From UBA5794 sp963714375 (GTDB lineage Bacteria; Actinomycetota; Acidimicrobiia; Spongiisociales; UBA5794): a stretch of 64,000 nt of DNA. Position 1 is the stretch's first letter, and each line of letters starts with the position of its first letter. Positions 25,500 through 35,700 of this stretch are shown here, piece after piece. The position numbers and the translations under genes were made by a program. The DNA lies in contig CAVQOG010000008.1 in assembly GCA_963714375.1 (NCBI GenBank), positions 691,279 to 755,278 of the forward strand, in the 5' to 3' direction. The notes under the pieces were generated by a model. It was not told the DNA's origin, made no database searches, and worked only from the letters and a program-made list of their open reading frames with translations.

Positions 25500-26470
25500 T
25501 GCAACGCCCTGGGCTGAAGCGAATGTTGGTGTTCTCTGGCTCCGCCAATGTTGAGCTGGCAGAGGAAGTATGCAAGCTCCTCGACGTTGAGCTTGGGGGG
25601 GTTGAGCGTTCCCGATTCGCCGACGGCGAGATCTACATTCGGTTCACCGAGTCCGTCCGCGGCGCTGATTGTTTCGTGATCCAGAGCCACTCCAAGCCGA
25701 TCAACGAGCACATCATGGAGCAGCTCATCATGATTGATGCGCTCAAGCGCGCATCGGCCAAACGGATCACTGCCGTCGTTCCCTTCTACGGCTACGCACG
25801 GCAGGACAAGAAGGGACGGCCCCGCGAGGCGATCACGGCGAAGATGATGGGCGACCTGTTCATAACCGCTGGTGCTGACCGCATCGCGTCGGTGGACCTC
25901 CACACCGGACAGTTGCAGGGCTTCATCGATGCTCCGTTCGACTCCCTGACCGCTTTGCCGTTGTTCACCGACTACCTCAAGAACAAGGAAGATGGTCCGC
26001 TGACGGTCGTATCCCCCGACTCTGGCGGTGTGAAGCGGGCAACGAGGTTTGCTCACCACCTCAACGCTGAGGTTGCGTTCATCTACAAGCGGCGGAGAAC
26101 GGATGCCCGAAACCAGGTCACAGCAAGCCATGTTGTTGGTGACGTCAAGGATCGGCACTGCATCATCGTTGACGACATCATCGACACCGCTGGCACGGTT
26201 GTGGCAGGTGCAGAGCTCTTGCTGGCGCGGGGAGCAGCATCGGTGAAGGTGCTCGCAACTCACGGCGTGTTGTCTGGCCCAGCCATCGACCGCCTTCGCG
26301 GTGCAGCTTTCTCAGAGATTGTCATCACCAACACGCTCCCGGTTTCCGCTGAGACGCTTTCGCTTCCGAACCTGACGGTGCTGTCGATTGCTCCGATCGT
26401 GGCTGGAACGATTGAAGCAATCTTCAACGACAGTTCCGTGAGTGAGATCTTCAAGGGCGAGAACACCTGA
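25499..26470 (+). CDS. prs: Ribose-phosphate pyrophosphokinase
   Basis: 323 residues. Makes PRPP from ribose-5-phosphate and ATP. Motifs are FSGSANVELAEEVCKLL at the N terminus, the flexible-loop region YGYARQDKKGRPREAITAK near residue 98, and the PRPP-binding IIVDDIIDTAGTV near 222. ATG at 25499 shares a base with the glmU stop; a GTG three bases upstream is equally possible. PRPP is also the expected ligand class of the phosphoribosyltransferase domains encoded after 54 kb. Confidence 0.96.
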   Translation: MQRPGLKRMLVFSGSANVELAEEVCKLLDVELGGVERSRFADGEIYIRFTESVRGADCFVIQSHSKPINEHIMEQLIMIDALKRASAKRITAVVPFYGYARQDKKGRPREAITAKMMGDLFITAGADRIASVDLHTGQLQGFIDAPFDSLTALPLFTDYLKNKEDGPLTVVSPDSGGVKRATRFAHHLNAEVAFIYKRRRTDARNQVTASHVVGDVKDRHCIIVDDIIDTAGTVVAGAELLLARGAASVKVLATHGVLSGPAIDRLRGAAFSEIVITNTLPVSAETLSLPNLTVLSIAPIVAGTIEAIFNDSSVSEIFKGENT

Positions 26471-26492
26471 CCCTGATTCGGGTGGTGAGACG

Positions 26493-28166
26493 ATGAGCAT
26501 TGAGCCTGCTCAGATCACCCAGATTGTCGACGACGGTTTTCGTGGATTCCACCGTCGCCACCGTTCCGTTACCAGTAGAGCATTCGTGCACTTTGAGGCG
26601 CGGGACTGGGCGTCGATTCGGAAGGACTCACTTGAACGGATCGATGCATATGGCATCAGTCTCGATCAAACCATTGATGAACTCACCGACGCCGGGTTCA
26701 CGATTGCGATGCGATCAGCATGGTCTCAAGCTCGGGACGCATTCCACGACTTGTACATCCACGATCCATTCGTCGACATCGCAGAGACCTTCTTCAACTC
26801 CCTTGCGCGCAAGATGTTCACCACGGAGGGCATCGATCCGATGCTCGAGTTTCTCGGAGGTCGCGAACGTTCAGAGCGAGTTCCAGCCGTTGTTACCCGA
26901 ACATACGACGCCACGACGGGATCGACTCGGTGGATCCACGAGTTGGCGCGAGATTGCCGGTTCCACATGTCGTGGGCGAACCTCAACCGTGACGTTGTCG
27001 CAGTCATTGACCGGCTCCCATTCGTTCCCGTCGAGGTTGAGGTGGTCGACCGGCTGTTCTTCCGTGGGCGGGCGGCCTATCTCGTCGGTTCGCTCACCGA
27101 TGGCATCGAGACGATCCCGTTTGCCTTCGCCATTCGTCATGGATCTCGTGGTATCCGTATCGCTGCCGTGCTCATCGGAGAAGCTGACGTTTCGATCCTG
27201 TTCTCATACACACGCGCCGCTTTTCACACGCTGACTGACGCGCCGGGAGATCTCGTAGCGTTCCTTTCAGAACTTCTTCCCCACCGGGCAGACGCCGAAC
27301 TATGGGCTGCAATCGGTTACCGCAAGCAGGCAAAGACCGAGCGGTATCGCGATCTTGTCCGTTATCTCAACACGTCGACAGAGCTCTTCACGCGAGCGCC
27401 GGGAGTGCCGGGGCTTGTGATGATCGTGTTCACCCTTGCTGGCTATGACGTCGTGTTCAAGGTTGTACGCGACCGGTTCCCGCCACAGAAGTCCGTCACG
27501 CCGCGTCAGGTTGCTGAGCGGTACCAACTCGTGGCTCGCCACGACAGGGCTGGCAGACTGGTTGAGGCACAGCGATTCCATGACCTCAAGCTTCCCGCTG
27601 ATCGATTCGACTCCGACGTCCTTGACGAACTCATGTCGGAGGCGTCCCGAACGGTTGCGCTCGCCGATGGACAGGTGACGTTCGCGACGATCTACGTTGA
27701 ACGCAGGGTCACCCCGCTCGATCTCCACATTCGATCCGCTGATATGGATGAAGCCAAGCGGGCGATCATCGATTACGGCGCGGCAATCAAGAACCTTGCT
27801 GCGTCGAACATCTTCCCAGGGGACATGCTGCTCAAAAACTTCGGGGTGACGCGTCGTGGACGTGTGGTGTTCTATGACTATGACGAGTTGACCGAACTGA
27901 GCGAATGTCGGTTCCGTGCATTGCCAGAGTCGACCGACCCGTACGATGAGCTTTCTGCCACCCCGACCTACGGAATCGGACCGAGCGACATCTTCCCCGA
28001 GGAGCTGCCCCGGTTCCTTGGACTCAACCAGGAACTGCGAGCTGCATTCGACGACGTCCATGCCGACCTGTTCGAACCCGAGTTCTGGAGAGGGGTTCAA
28101 GACCGCATCAAGAGCGGAGAAACTATCGAGATCCTCCCATACCGCCGATCACGAGCGATTGGGTGA
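26493..28166 (+). CDS. aceK: Isocitrate dehydrogenase kinase/phosphatase AceK
   Basis: 557 residues, near the 570-600 usual for AceK, similar along its whole length: the N-terminal regulatory half (FVDIAETFFNSLARKMFTTEG) and the kinase half (FKVVRDRFPPQKSVT, YVERRVTPLDLH, FPGDMLLKNFGVTRRGRVVFYDYDE, SDIFPEELPRFLGL). The enzyme reversibly phosphorylates isocitrate dehydrogenase to divert carbon into the glyoxylate bypass. It stands between prs and rplY without aceA or aceB. AceK is best known from Proteobacteria, so its presence in an actinobacterial core block suggests old transfer. ATG at 26493 follows prs by 22 bases. Confidence 0.9.
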   Translation: MSIEPAQITQIVDDGFRGFHRRHRSVTSRAFVHFEARDWASIRKDSLERIDAYGISLDQTIDELTDAGFTIAMRSAWSQARDAFHDLYIHDPFVDIAETFFNSLARKMFTTEGIDPMLEFLGGRERSERVPAVVTRTYDATTGSTRWIHELARDCRFHMSWANLNRDVVAVIDRLPFVPVEVEVVDRLFFRGRAAYLVGSLTDGIETIPFAFAIRHGSRGIRIAAVLIGEADVSILFSYTRAAFHTLTDAPGDLVAFLSELLPHRADAELWAAIGYRKQAKTERYRDLVRYLNTSTELFTRAPGVPGLVMIVFTLAGYDVVFKVVRDRFPPQKSVTPRQVAERYQLVARHDRAGRLVEAQRFHDLKLPADRFDSDVLDELMSEASRTVALADGQVTFATIYVERRVTPLDLHIRSADMDEAKRAIIDYGAAIKNLAASNIFPGDMLLKNFGVTRRGRVVFYDYDELTELSECRFRALPESTDPYDELSATPTYGIGPSDIFPEELPRFLGLNQELRAAFDDVHADLFEPEFWRGVQDRIKSGETIEILPYRRSRAIG

Positions 28167-28263
28167 AGTCAGACGACGGACGTCGGAAAGCTCTGTGCCG
28201 TTTCCGTGGTGTCTGCCGTAAACTCTCGGGCTGCAACCTCAACCGATTTCGAGGGGATCCCTC

Positions 28264-28935
28264 ATGCAGCAGGAGAGTCTGACCGCCACGAGGCGGACAA
28301 CGCAAGGATCACGCGCATCCAGGCGCCTTCGTCGTACTGGACGCGTCCCAGGCATCGTCTATGGGACAAGCGTTGATTCACCGCACGCCGTTCATGTGGC
28401 CGAGCGCGAACTGTACGGCATCCTTCATACTGATGCCGGGCTCAACGCCATCATTGAAGTTGATATCGACGGTGAAAAGGTTCTGACGGTCGCCAGAGAG
28501 ATCCAGCGTGACCCCGTACGCCGCGACATCACGCACGTTGACTTCATTCAGGTGTCACTTGATGTCGCCATTGAGGCTGAGGTTCATCTCGAGTACACCG
28601 GTGTTCCTATCGGTGTGATCGACGAAGAAGGTATCGCAGAGACGATTGAGTCGAGCGTCACGATCAGCGCCCTGCCGAACGCAATTCCGACGTCCATTGA
28701 AGTTGATGTTTCACATCTGCATCTCCATGACACCCTCACGGTTGCGGATCTTCCCGTCGTCGACGGTGTCGAGTACCTGGATGATGCAGATCATCCTCTG
28801 CTCACAGTGGTTGTGCCGGCAGCCGAAATCGTCGAAGAGGTTGTCCTCGAAGGCGAAGAAGGCGAAGTGGGCGAAGAAGGTGTCGAGGACGGCGAAGAAG
28901 GCGCAGAGGAAGACTCCTCACACGACGAGGGCTGA
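28264..28935 (+). CDS. rplY: 50S ribosomal protein L25 (CTC-type)
   Basis: 223 residues. Binds 5S rRNA in the large subunit. The N-terminal L25 domain (RLRRTGRVPGIVYGTSVDSP, then DPVRRDITHVDFIQVS) is followed by the longer beta domain of the CTC form and an extremely acidic tail of Glu/Gly/Asp, common in actinobacterial homologues. ATG at 28264 has GAGGGG upstream. Its TGA overlaps the proposed ATT start of pth, the partner gene conserved next to rplY. Confidence 0.95.
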   Translation: MQQESLTATRRTTQGSRASRRLRRTGRVPGIVYGTSVDSPHAVHVAERELYGILHTDAGLNAIIEVDIDGEKVLTVAREIQRDPVRRDITHVDFIQVSLDVAIEAEVHLEYTGVPIGVIDEEGIAETIESSVTISALPNAIPTSIEVDVSHLHLHDTLTVADLPVVDGVEYLDDADHPLLTVVVPAAEIVEEVVLEGEEGEVGEEGVEDGEEGAEEDSSHDEG

Positions 28936-29525
28936 TTACGGACTCGTCAGCCAGCCTCGTTGTAGGGCTCCGCAACCCGGGATCTTCCTACCAACAAACG
29001 CGTCACAATATTGGTGCGGTGGTGGTCGATCGGTTTCTGTCGGATCACGATCTGACGCTCAAACGCGCACGACAAGGTGTCAGGGCAGATGTCGCTGAGG
29101 CCAACCTGGTCGGCCAACGTGCCGTGATTTCCATTCCGCGGACGTTCATGAACGAGTCAGGTCAGGCGGTGGCTCCCCTCATGAAGTACTACGGAATCCG
29201 TGAGGACCGAATGCTGGTCGTCCACGACGACATCGACGTGCCGTTTGGCAAGCTCAAAGTCTCCGACGGGGGTGGACACGGCGGAAACAACGGTGTCCGC
29301 TCGATCATCGGATCGATCGGCGGCGACGGATTCTGGCGACTGAAAGTCGGCGTCGGAAGGCCACCAGGCTCGATGGATCCAGCAGACTTCGTACTCGGCC
29401 GATTCCGACCCGAAGAGCAAGAGCCGATGGACGTGGCGGTGTATCGAGCGGCTGACGTGGTCGCGTCGTTCATCACCCACGGTGGCGACCACGCCCGTCA
29501 GTACGCTGGTGAACTCAACGACTAG
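28935..29525 (+). CDS. pth: Peptidyl-tRNA hydrolase, non-canonical start
   Basis: About 196 residues if started at ATT 28935. Releases tRNA from peptidyl-tRNA dropped by ribosomes. LVVGLRNPGSSYQQTRHNIG carries the conserved Asn and catalytic His; PRTFMNESGQAV, VHDDIDVPFGKLK and GGHGGNNGVRSI follow. The in-frame codons between the rplY stop and VVGLRNPG contain no ATG, GTG or TTG; the first GTG lies beyond the catalytic His. ATT at 28935 overlaps the rplY stop as TGATT and has GAGG a few bases upstream. A sequence error changing ATG to ATT is an equally simple explanation. Confidence 0.88.
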   Translation: MTDSSASLVVGLRNPGSSYQQTRHNIGAVVVDRFLSDHDLTLKRARQGVRADVAEANLVGQRAVISIPRTFMNESGQAVAPLMKYYGIREDRMLVVHDDIDVPFGKLKVSDGGGHGGNNGVRSIIGSIGGDGFWRLKVGVGRPPGSMDPADFVLGRFRPEEQEPMDVAVYRAADVVASFITHGGDHARQYAGELND

Positions 29526-29535
29526 AGGTTCTGAG

Positions 29536-31014
29536 ATGACGGCGTATGTCGGAGCGATCGACCAAGGAACGACGAGTTCCCGATTCGTCGTCATCGACCG
29601 CAGCGGATCGATCATCGCCAAGGCGCAGACTGAGCATCAGCAGATTCTTCCAAAGCCTGGTTGGGTCGAACATGACGCTTCCGAGATCTGGCGCAACACG
29701 GAGTGGGCAATCTCGACGGCCCTTGATGAGGCCGGACTCACAGCAGCGGACCTTGCCGGGGTTGGGATTACCAACCAGCGTGAAACCAGCGTCGTGTGGG
29801 ATCGTGGCACCGGACGACCGGTTGCCAACGCGATTGTTTGGCAAGACACGCGTACTGCTGATCTCTGCGCAGAGATTGGGCACCAACTCGGTGATGGGTT
29901 TCTCCGTCGTCGCACCGGCTTGCCTGCAGCGACGTACTTCTCGGGGCCGAAGGTGCGCTGGCTGCTGGATTCTGACCCTGACATCAAGATGGCGGCAGAA
30001 CGCGGTGATCTGGCGTTCGGGACGATCGACTCCTGGCTGGCATTCAATCTCACGGGCCGACATGTCACCGACGTGACCAACGCGTCGCGCACCATGTTGA
30101 TGAATCTCGAAACGCTCGATTGGGATGATGACCTGTGCCAAGGGATCGGTATTCCCCGTTCGATGCTTCCCGAAATCAAACCCTCCATCGCAGACTACGG
30201 GCCATGCACCGGGGTCCTTGAAGGTACGCGGCTGCGAACAATCGTCGGTGATCAGCATGCTGCGATGATTGGACAGGCAGCATTCAGCGTCGGTGATACG
30301 AAATGCACGTACGGCACCGGAGCCTTCCTCTTGACGAATACCGGGACGCAGCCCGTTGCCTCGACGGCAGGTTTGTTGACGACCGTCGCCTATCAGCGTG
30401 CTGGTCAACCGGCGAGATACGCACTTGAAGGATCGGTGGCGGTTGCAGGATCCTCGGTCCAATGGCTCAGGGACAACCTTGGCCTGTTTGAGCATTCAGA
30501 GGACGTCGAAGCACTCGCATCCCTGGTCCCAGACAATGGTGACGTCTACTTCGTTCCAGCGTTCTCGGGCCTGTTTGCACCGCGGTGGCGCCCCGACGCG
30601 CGAGGTGTGATTGCGGGAATGACCCGTTTCACGAACAAGAGCCATCTTGCACGAGCTGTGCTTGAGGCGACCGCGTTCCAGGTCAAGGATGTGCTCCATG
30701 CAATGCGCAATGACACGGGGTCCGAGTTGACCGACCTGCGGGTCGATGGTGGGATGGTGGCAAACAGGCTTCTGATGCAGTTCCAAGCCGACGTCCTTGG
30801 AATGGATGTCGTCGTTCCCCTTCAGATCGAAACCACCGTTGTTGGGGCTGCGTATGGCGCCGGCATTGACGCTGGCGTGTGGGCAGACGCGGACGAGGTG
30901 CAGAGCCACTGGAAAGAGAGCCACCGTTTCACACCGCAACTCACCGCTGACCGAGTTGCCGAACTCGACACCGGATGGTCCAAAGCCGTCGACCGATCCC
31001 TCGATTGGGTCTAA
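29536..31014 (+). CDS. glpK: Glycerol kinase
   Basis: 492-residue FGGY kinase that makes glycerol-3-phosphate. N-terminal AIDQGTTSSRFVVIDRSG, WVEHDASEIW, and C-terminal ATAFQVKDVL, LRVDGGMVANRLLMQFQAD and GAAYGAG are typical. The product is the substrate of PlsY and precursor of the PgsA substrate, both encoded nearby. ATG at 29536 is 10 bases after pth; the frame is open upstream from 29482 inside pth. Confidence 0.95.
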   Translation: MTAYVGAIDQGTTSSRFVVIDRSGSIIAKAQTEHQQILPKPGWVEHDASEIWRNTEWAISTALDEAGLTAADLAGVGITNQRETSVVWDRGTGRPVANAIVWQDTRTADLCAEIGHQLGDGFLRRRTGLPAATYFSGPKVRWLLDSDPDIKMAAERGDLAFGTIDSWLAFNLTGRHVTDVTNASRTMLMNLETLDWDDDLCQGIGIPRSMLPEIKPSIADYGPCTGVLEGTRLRTIVGDQHAAMIGQAAFSVGDTKCTYGTGAFLLTNTGTQPVASTAGLLTTVAYQRAGQPARYALEGSVAVAGSSVQWLRDNLGLFEHSEDVEALASLVPDNGDVYFVPAFSGLFAPRWRPDARGVIAGMTRFTNKSHLARAVLEATAFQVKDVLHAMRNDTGSELTDLRVDGGMVANRLLMQFQADVLGMDVVVPLQIETTVVGAAYGAGIDAGVWADADEVQSHWKESHRFTPQLTADRVAELDTGWSKAVDRSLDWV

Positions 31015-31026
31015 CAGCTCCAAAAA

Positions 31027-31082
31027 CGCGTACCCAGGGTAAGAACCCACCAAAAAGCGCGGGCTGGAACCCTGGGTACGCG
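31027..31082. repeat. Inverted repeat built from the end of the 53-bp element
   Basis: CGCGTACCCAGGGT at 31027-31040 and its exact reverse complement at 31069-31082 enclose 28 bases. The left half continues as in the 53-bp family (AAGAACCCACC) and then diverges. It lies between glpK and pgsA and could act as a transcription terminator or extragenic palindrome. Confidence 0.85.
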
Positions 31083-31125
31083 GACATGCATTGAATTGGG
31101 CGCTGTTGCTTTAGGATCTCAAGCG

Positions 31126-31677
31126 ATGTCTATTCCGAACCTTCTTGCTGTGATCCGACTGTTGCTGACGCCGGTCGCGATGGTTCTGATCCTCCACTCG
31201 CCGGACAACCGCAGCTATGCGTACGCAGGTGCGATCGTGTTTGGCATTGCTGCACTCACCGATTTCGCAGACGGATACCTTGCCAGGCGGTGGCGGATCA
31301 CGACGGCGCTCGGCGCATTTCTTGATACGGTCGCGGACAAGGTGCTCATCACAGGAGCCCTGATCGCGCTGGTGCAGATCGACACCACTTCAACGTGGAT
31401 TGCCTTCATCATCATCGGGAGGGAGATCGCGATCATGGGGCTCCGGTCGGTGGCTGCGCTCGATCAGTCGACCGTTCCGCCGTCAATCTGGGGGAAGTGG
31501 AAGGCGACGGTCCAATTCGTTGCAATTCTGTTCGCAATCGCCCTGTTCGACATCACGATCGGTCCACTCAGGCTTGACGAATGGCTCATGTGGCTCGCTG
31601 TCGTCGTGACGCTCCTTTCTGCAGGTGATTACTTCTCTAAGTTCCGCGGTGTGTTGTCCCGCCGTGACCGGACCTAG
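31126..31677 (+). CDS. pgsA: CDP-diacylglycerol-glycerol-3-phosphate phosphatidyltransferase
   Basis: 183 residues with several membrane helices. Makes phosphatidylglycerophosphate. The CDP-alcohol phosphotransferase motif appears as DGYLARRW, then G, DTVADK (pattern DGxxAR, G, D, D) near residues 52-75. The name assumes glycerol-3-phosphate as acceptor; inositol phosphate synthases of actinobacteria share the motif, but the small size and N-terminal SIPNLLAVIRLLLTP favour PgsA. ATG at 31126 begins that signature. The stop overlaps the following epimerase gene. Confidence 0.85.
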   Translation: MSIPNLLAVIRLLLTPVAMVLILHSPDNRSYAYAGAIVFGIAALTDFADGYLARRWRITTALGAFLDTVADKVLITGALIALVQIDTTSTWIAFIIIGREIAIMGLRSVAALDQSTVPPSIWGKWKATVQFVAILFAIALFDITIGPLRLDEWLMWLAVVVTLLSAGDYFSKFRGVLSRRDRT

Positions 31678-32651
31678 TGCCCCCGTCTCGTAGCGCCTTT
31701 GTCACCGGGGGAACCGGCCTCGTCGGATCGCATCTCGTCCGATCTCTCATCGCCGACGGCTGGGACGTGGTCGCTCTCGTGAGATCCGAAAAAGGTGGCT
31801 CGACGATCCAGGCGGCCGGTGGCGCATTCGTCATGGGGGATGTCACTGTCTCTGATGGTCTCGTCGAAGCAATGACGGGTGCTGACATAGTCTTCCACGT
31901 CGCAGGCATCAACGAGGGATGTCCAAGAAACACGGCACAGATGGACGACGTCAACATCAACGGTGCTGTGCGGATCGTGGAAGCAGCGGCAGAAGCCGGA
32001 AGTGAGCGAGTCGTGCTGACGTCCTCCGTTGCTGCGATTGGTGAGGAATCGGGAACCGTCGGCGATGAAACGACCGAACACTTCGGAAAGCATGTTTCTG
32101 CCTATGCCAGATCGAAATACTTCGGGGAAGTTGCAGCCCGTGAGACCGCGAAGCGACTCGGCATTGACCTGGTCGTGGTGAACCCTGCCTCGGTGCAAGG
32201 ACCGGGTCGAAGCTCGGGTTCGGCTGAGATCTTGTTGTACGCCCTTCGCTCGCACCGGCCGTGGCTTGTCGATCTGACCGTTTCGATTGTCGACCTCGCG
32301 GACTGCAGCCGCGGTCACATCCTGGCAGCGGAGCGCGGGGTTGCCGGTGAGCGGTACATCCTTTCGGGAGCGACCTTGTCGGTGCGCGAGGCCGTCACGA
32401 TTGTGGCTCCGATCCTGGATCGACAGATCCGCCCTCGCTGGATTCCCCCTGCGGTTGTCAGGTACCTCGGGACGCCACTCAGCCGGTTGGTTGGCGGCAG
32501 CAAGGTCTGCCCGGATCTTGTGAGAACCTTGCTCCATGGCCACCGCTACGACAACACCAAGTCCATCACCGACCTTGGCATGGCGTATACGCCCATTGAG
32601 GAAACATTTGCGGCAACGATCGACTGGTTCCGCACCGAAGGTCTCATATAG
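31677..32651 (+). CDS. NAD-dependent epimerase/dehydratase family protein
   Basis: 324-residue extended SDR protein, intact. Rossmann TGGTGLVGSHLVRSL at the N terminus, VLTSSVAAIG, catalytic YARSK near residue 143, and VVVNPASVQGPG. It resembles dihydroflavonol-reductase-like and sugar epimerase subgroups, and the frameshifted gene at 15315. Substrate unknown. The GTG start shares a base with the pgsA stop (TAGTG), so it is coupled to pgsA, which hints at a lipid- or envelope-linked role. Confidence 0.85.
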   Translation: MPPSRSAFVTGGTGLVGSHLVRSLIADGWDVVALVRSEKGGSTIQAAGGAFVMGDVTVSDGLVEAMTGADIVFHVAGINEGCPRNTAQMDDVNINGAVRIVEAAAEAGSERVVLTSSVAAIGEESGTVGDETTEHFGKHVSAYARSKYFGEVAARETAKRLGIDLVVVNPASVQGPGRSSGSAEILLYALRSHRPWLVDLTVSIVDLADCSRGHILAAERGVAGERYILSGATLSVREAVTIVAPILDRQIRPRWIPPAVVRYLGTPLSRLVGGSKVCPDLVRTLLHGHRYDNTKSITDLGMAYTPIEETFAATIDWFRTEGLI

Positions 32652-32684
32652 CCTTCAGCCTCCGCTCTCAACGAGCTGCTGGCG

Positions 32685-32712
32685 GAAAGCTGTGAGCTGT
32701 AAGCCGTAAGCT
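32685..32712 (+). repeat. AGCTGTAAGC-type degenerate tandem array
   Basis: GAAAGCTGTGAGCTGTAAGC and a following CGTAAGCTC form 7-8 base units, related to the array near 17924-17945. It directly precedes the mfd start and may replace its ribosome-binding region. Confidence 0.6.
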
Positions 32713-32720
32713 CCCTCCTT

Positions 32721-35700
32721 GTGTCTGCTCCTCTTGAGATCCTGCTCGATCGATGGCGTCCTGCGCTTGATCTGCCGATTCCCGGCCGGTTTGTTGTGCC
32801 GCCCGCAGCACGCGCCGTCGTCCTTGCCGGGTCGCTCCAGAACTCGGATCGGTCAATCCTTGCGATCGTCTCGGGAGAGCGCGAGGCCGAGGAGTTGGCC
32901 GAGGACGTCGAGCTATTCACCCACTCGGTATTCCATCTCCCTGCGTGGGAGACATTGCCCTTTGAACATGTGTCGCCGAACGTCGTCACGATGGGGCGAC
33001 GGGTTGTTGCTCGCCACGCCCTGACACAAGGTGCTCCCTGCATCGTTGTTGCATCGGTGAGGGCTGTGACCCAGCGGGTATCCCCGACGACCACTACGCC
33101 CTTGCTCCTGGACGGGGGATCCGAGTATCCGTTTGACGATCTGGTTGCCACCGCCACCGCAACGGGCTACCGCCGCGTGGATCGCTGTGAAGCACGCGGT
33201 GACTTTTCCGTGCGCGGTGGCATCATCGACATCTATCCACCGAACGCGGCCGCTCCGCTGCGCCTTGACTTCTACGGAGACACGCTCGAGGCCATCCGGA
33301 CCTTCTCGGCTTCGACACAACGATCTGAGGACGATCTCGAATCGGTCTCAGTCTTTCCTGCGAGGGAGCTTCTCCTTGACCCTGTGATTCGTGCCCGTGC
33401 TGCCGAGCTTCGTGACGACGCACCCTGGGCAGCCGAGACGTGGGATCGTATTGCTGCGGGTGTCACATTTCAGGGGATGGAGTCGTGGCTTCCGTGGCTT
33501 GCCAACCCACAGACAGTCCTTGACCAGTCCGTGGCATCGGTGGTTCTGTTCGACCCCGTGCGGTGCGCCGAACGAGCGACCGACCTTATCCGGGAGGAGA
33601 CTGACCTTGCCGGGGCGTTGTCTGGCACATGGGGGGACGACGGTCCCGACTCTGGCGAGCATCCGCCGCTCTACCTGCCACTGGAGACCGACAAGATCAT
33701 GACTCGGCTTCTCGAAGCTCCACCCCATGCCTCAGGACCAGGCGACGACGGGTACTCGATCGGCACGCTTGATGGAGTCGCCGGAGATCCAGAGTCCATC
33801 GCAACAGCGATCAACCGATGGAAGGACCGAGGCGTCTCGATCGTGGTTGCTATGGACGGCGAAGGTGCCGCACGTCGTGTATCTGGTCTGCTCTCGGAAG
33901 CGGGTGCCGATCTTCCGGTTCTCGACACACTCACCGCCGTTGCACCGGCAGTCACTCCCATCGGGATACATGCCGGGTTCGTCCTGCCTGCCGTCGGATT
34001 CGGCGTCGTTGGGGAACAGGAGGTTGCCGGCCGACGAAGGGCGCACCGCAAACTTGGCAAGGGAACCCGCAAGGCTCAGCCAGATGCATATCGGGATCTC
34101 AACGAGGGCGACTACGTCGTACATCACCATCATGGCATCGGACGTTTTGCCGGGCTCGTGCATCGTGAGATCGGCGGCGTCGAACGTGACTACCTCCTTG
34201 TGGAGTACGCCGGTGAGGACAAGCTGTATGTCCCAACCGATCAGTTGGCTGCAATCACCCGCTACACCGGCGGTGAGGCACCGCGTCTGTCTCGCATGGG
34301 TGGGTCGGATTGGTCCCAGACCCGAGCACGTGTCCGCAAGGAAGTCGCCGTTGTCGCCGACCAGGTGGTTGCCCTCCACCGAAAACGCGCCGCAGCAACA
34401 GGACACGCCTTCGACCCTGATACCCCGTGGCAGCAAGAGTTTGAAGCGGCCTTCCCGTTCGAGGAGACACCGGACCAGATGCAGGCGATTCTCGACGTGA
34501 AGGCTGACATGGAATCAGATCGCCCAATGGACCGTCTCATCTTCGGCGACGTCGGGTACGGCAAGACTGAGGTTGCGATCCGGGCGATGTTCAAGGCCGT
34601 TCAGGGGGGCAAGCAGGCGGCCATGCTCGTCCCGACCACCCTCCTCGCTCAGCAGCACTTTGCGACCTTTGAGGACCGCTATGCACCATATCCGATGCGA
34701 GTCGAAATGCTGTCACGGTTCCTCACACCGGCCCAGCAGCGAAAGGTGATCGCGGGTCTCGAGGACGGAAGCGTCGATATCGTCGTTGGCACACACCGAC
34801 TGCTGTCGACCGATACCGTGTTCAAGGATCTTGGACTTGTAGTGGTTGATGAGGAGCAGCGTTTCGGTGTTAGTGCCAAGGACGCGCTCCGTGAGATGCG
34901 GGCAAGCATCGACGTTCTCACGCTCACCGCGACGCCGATTCCCCGAACGTTGGAAATGGCACTCACCGGGATCCGAGACGTAACCAACATCCGGACTGCT
35001 CCACAGGATCGACATCCCATACTCACCTACGTCGGGCCGTACGACGAGAAGGCGGTTTCTGCGGCAATCAGACGCGAGATGCTGCGAGAAGGACAGGTCT
35101 ATGTGGTTCACAATCGTGTCCAATCGATTGACCATGCTGTTGCACGACTCCGCGATCTTGTGCCAGATGCACGATTTGCGATCGCCCACGGACAGATGGC
35201 GGAGGCGCAACTCGAACAGGTCATGTTCGATTTCTGGAACCACGAATCCGACGTGTTGGTGGCAACAACGATCATCGAGTCCGGCCTCGATGTTCCTCAG
35301 GTCAACACCCTGATTGTTGAGAGATCAGATCGGCTGGGATTGGCTCAGCTCTACCAACTGCGAGGCAGAGTCGGTCGGTCAAGCCAGCGCGCGTACGCCT
35401 ACCTGTTCCATCCAACCGAGGAGCGGCTCGGCGAGAACGCATATCGCAGACTTGAGGCGATCGGTCAGTTCTCAGACCTCGGAAGCGGATTCGAGCTTGC
35501 CATGCGGGACCTCGAGATTCGTGGAGCCGGGAGCATTTTGTCGGAAACCCAATCTGGGCACATCGCGGCAGTCGGTATCGATCTGTACACCGAGCTGGTT
35601 GCTGACGCGGTTCTCGAACTCAAAGGCGAGACGCCGCCTGAGCCCGAGCTCGAACCGATCCGGATTGATCTCATGGTCGATGCCCACCTTCCGGAGGACT

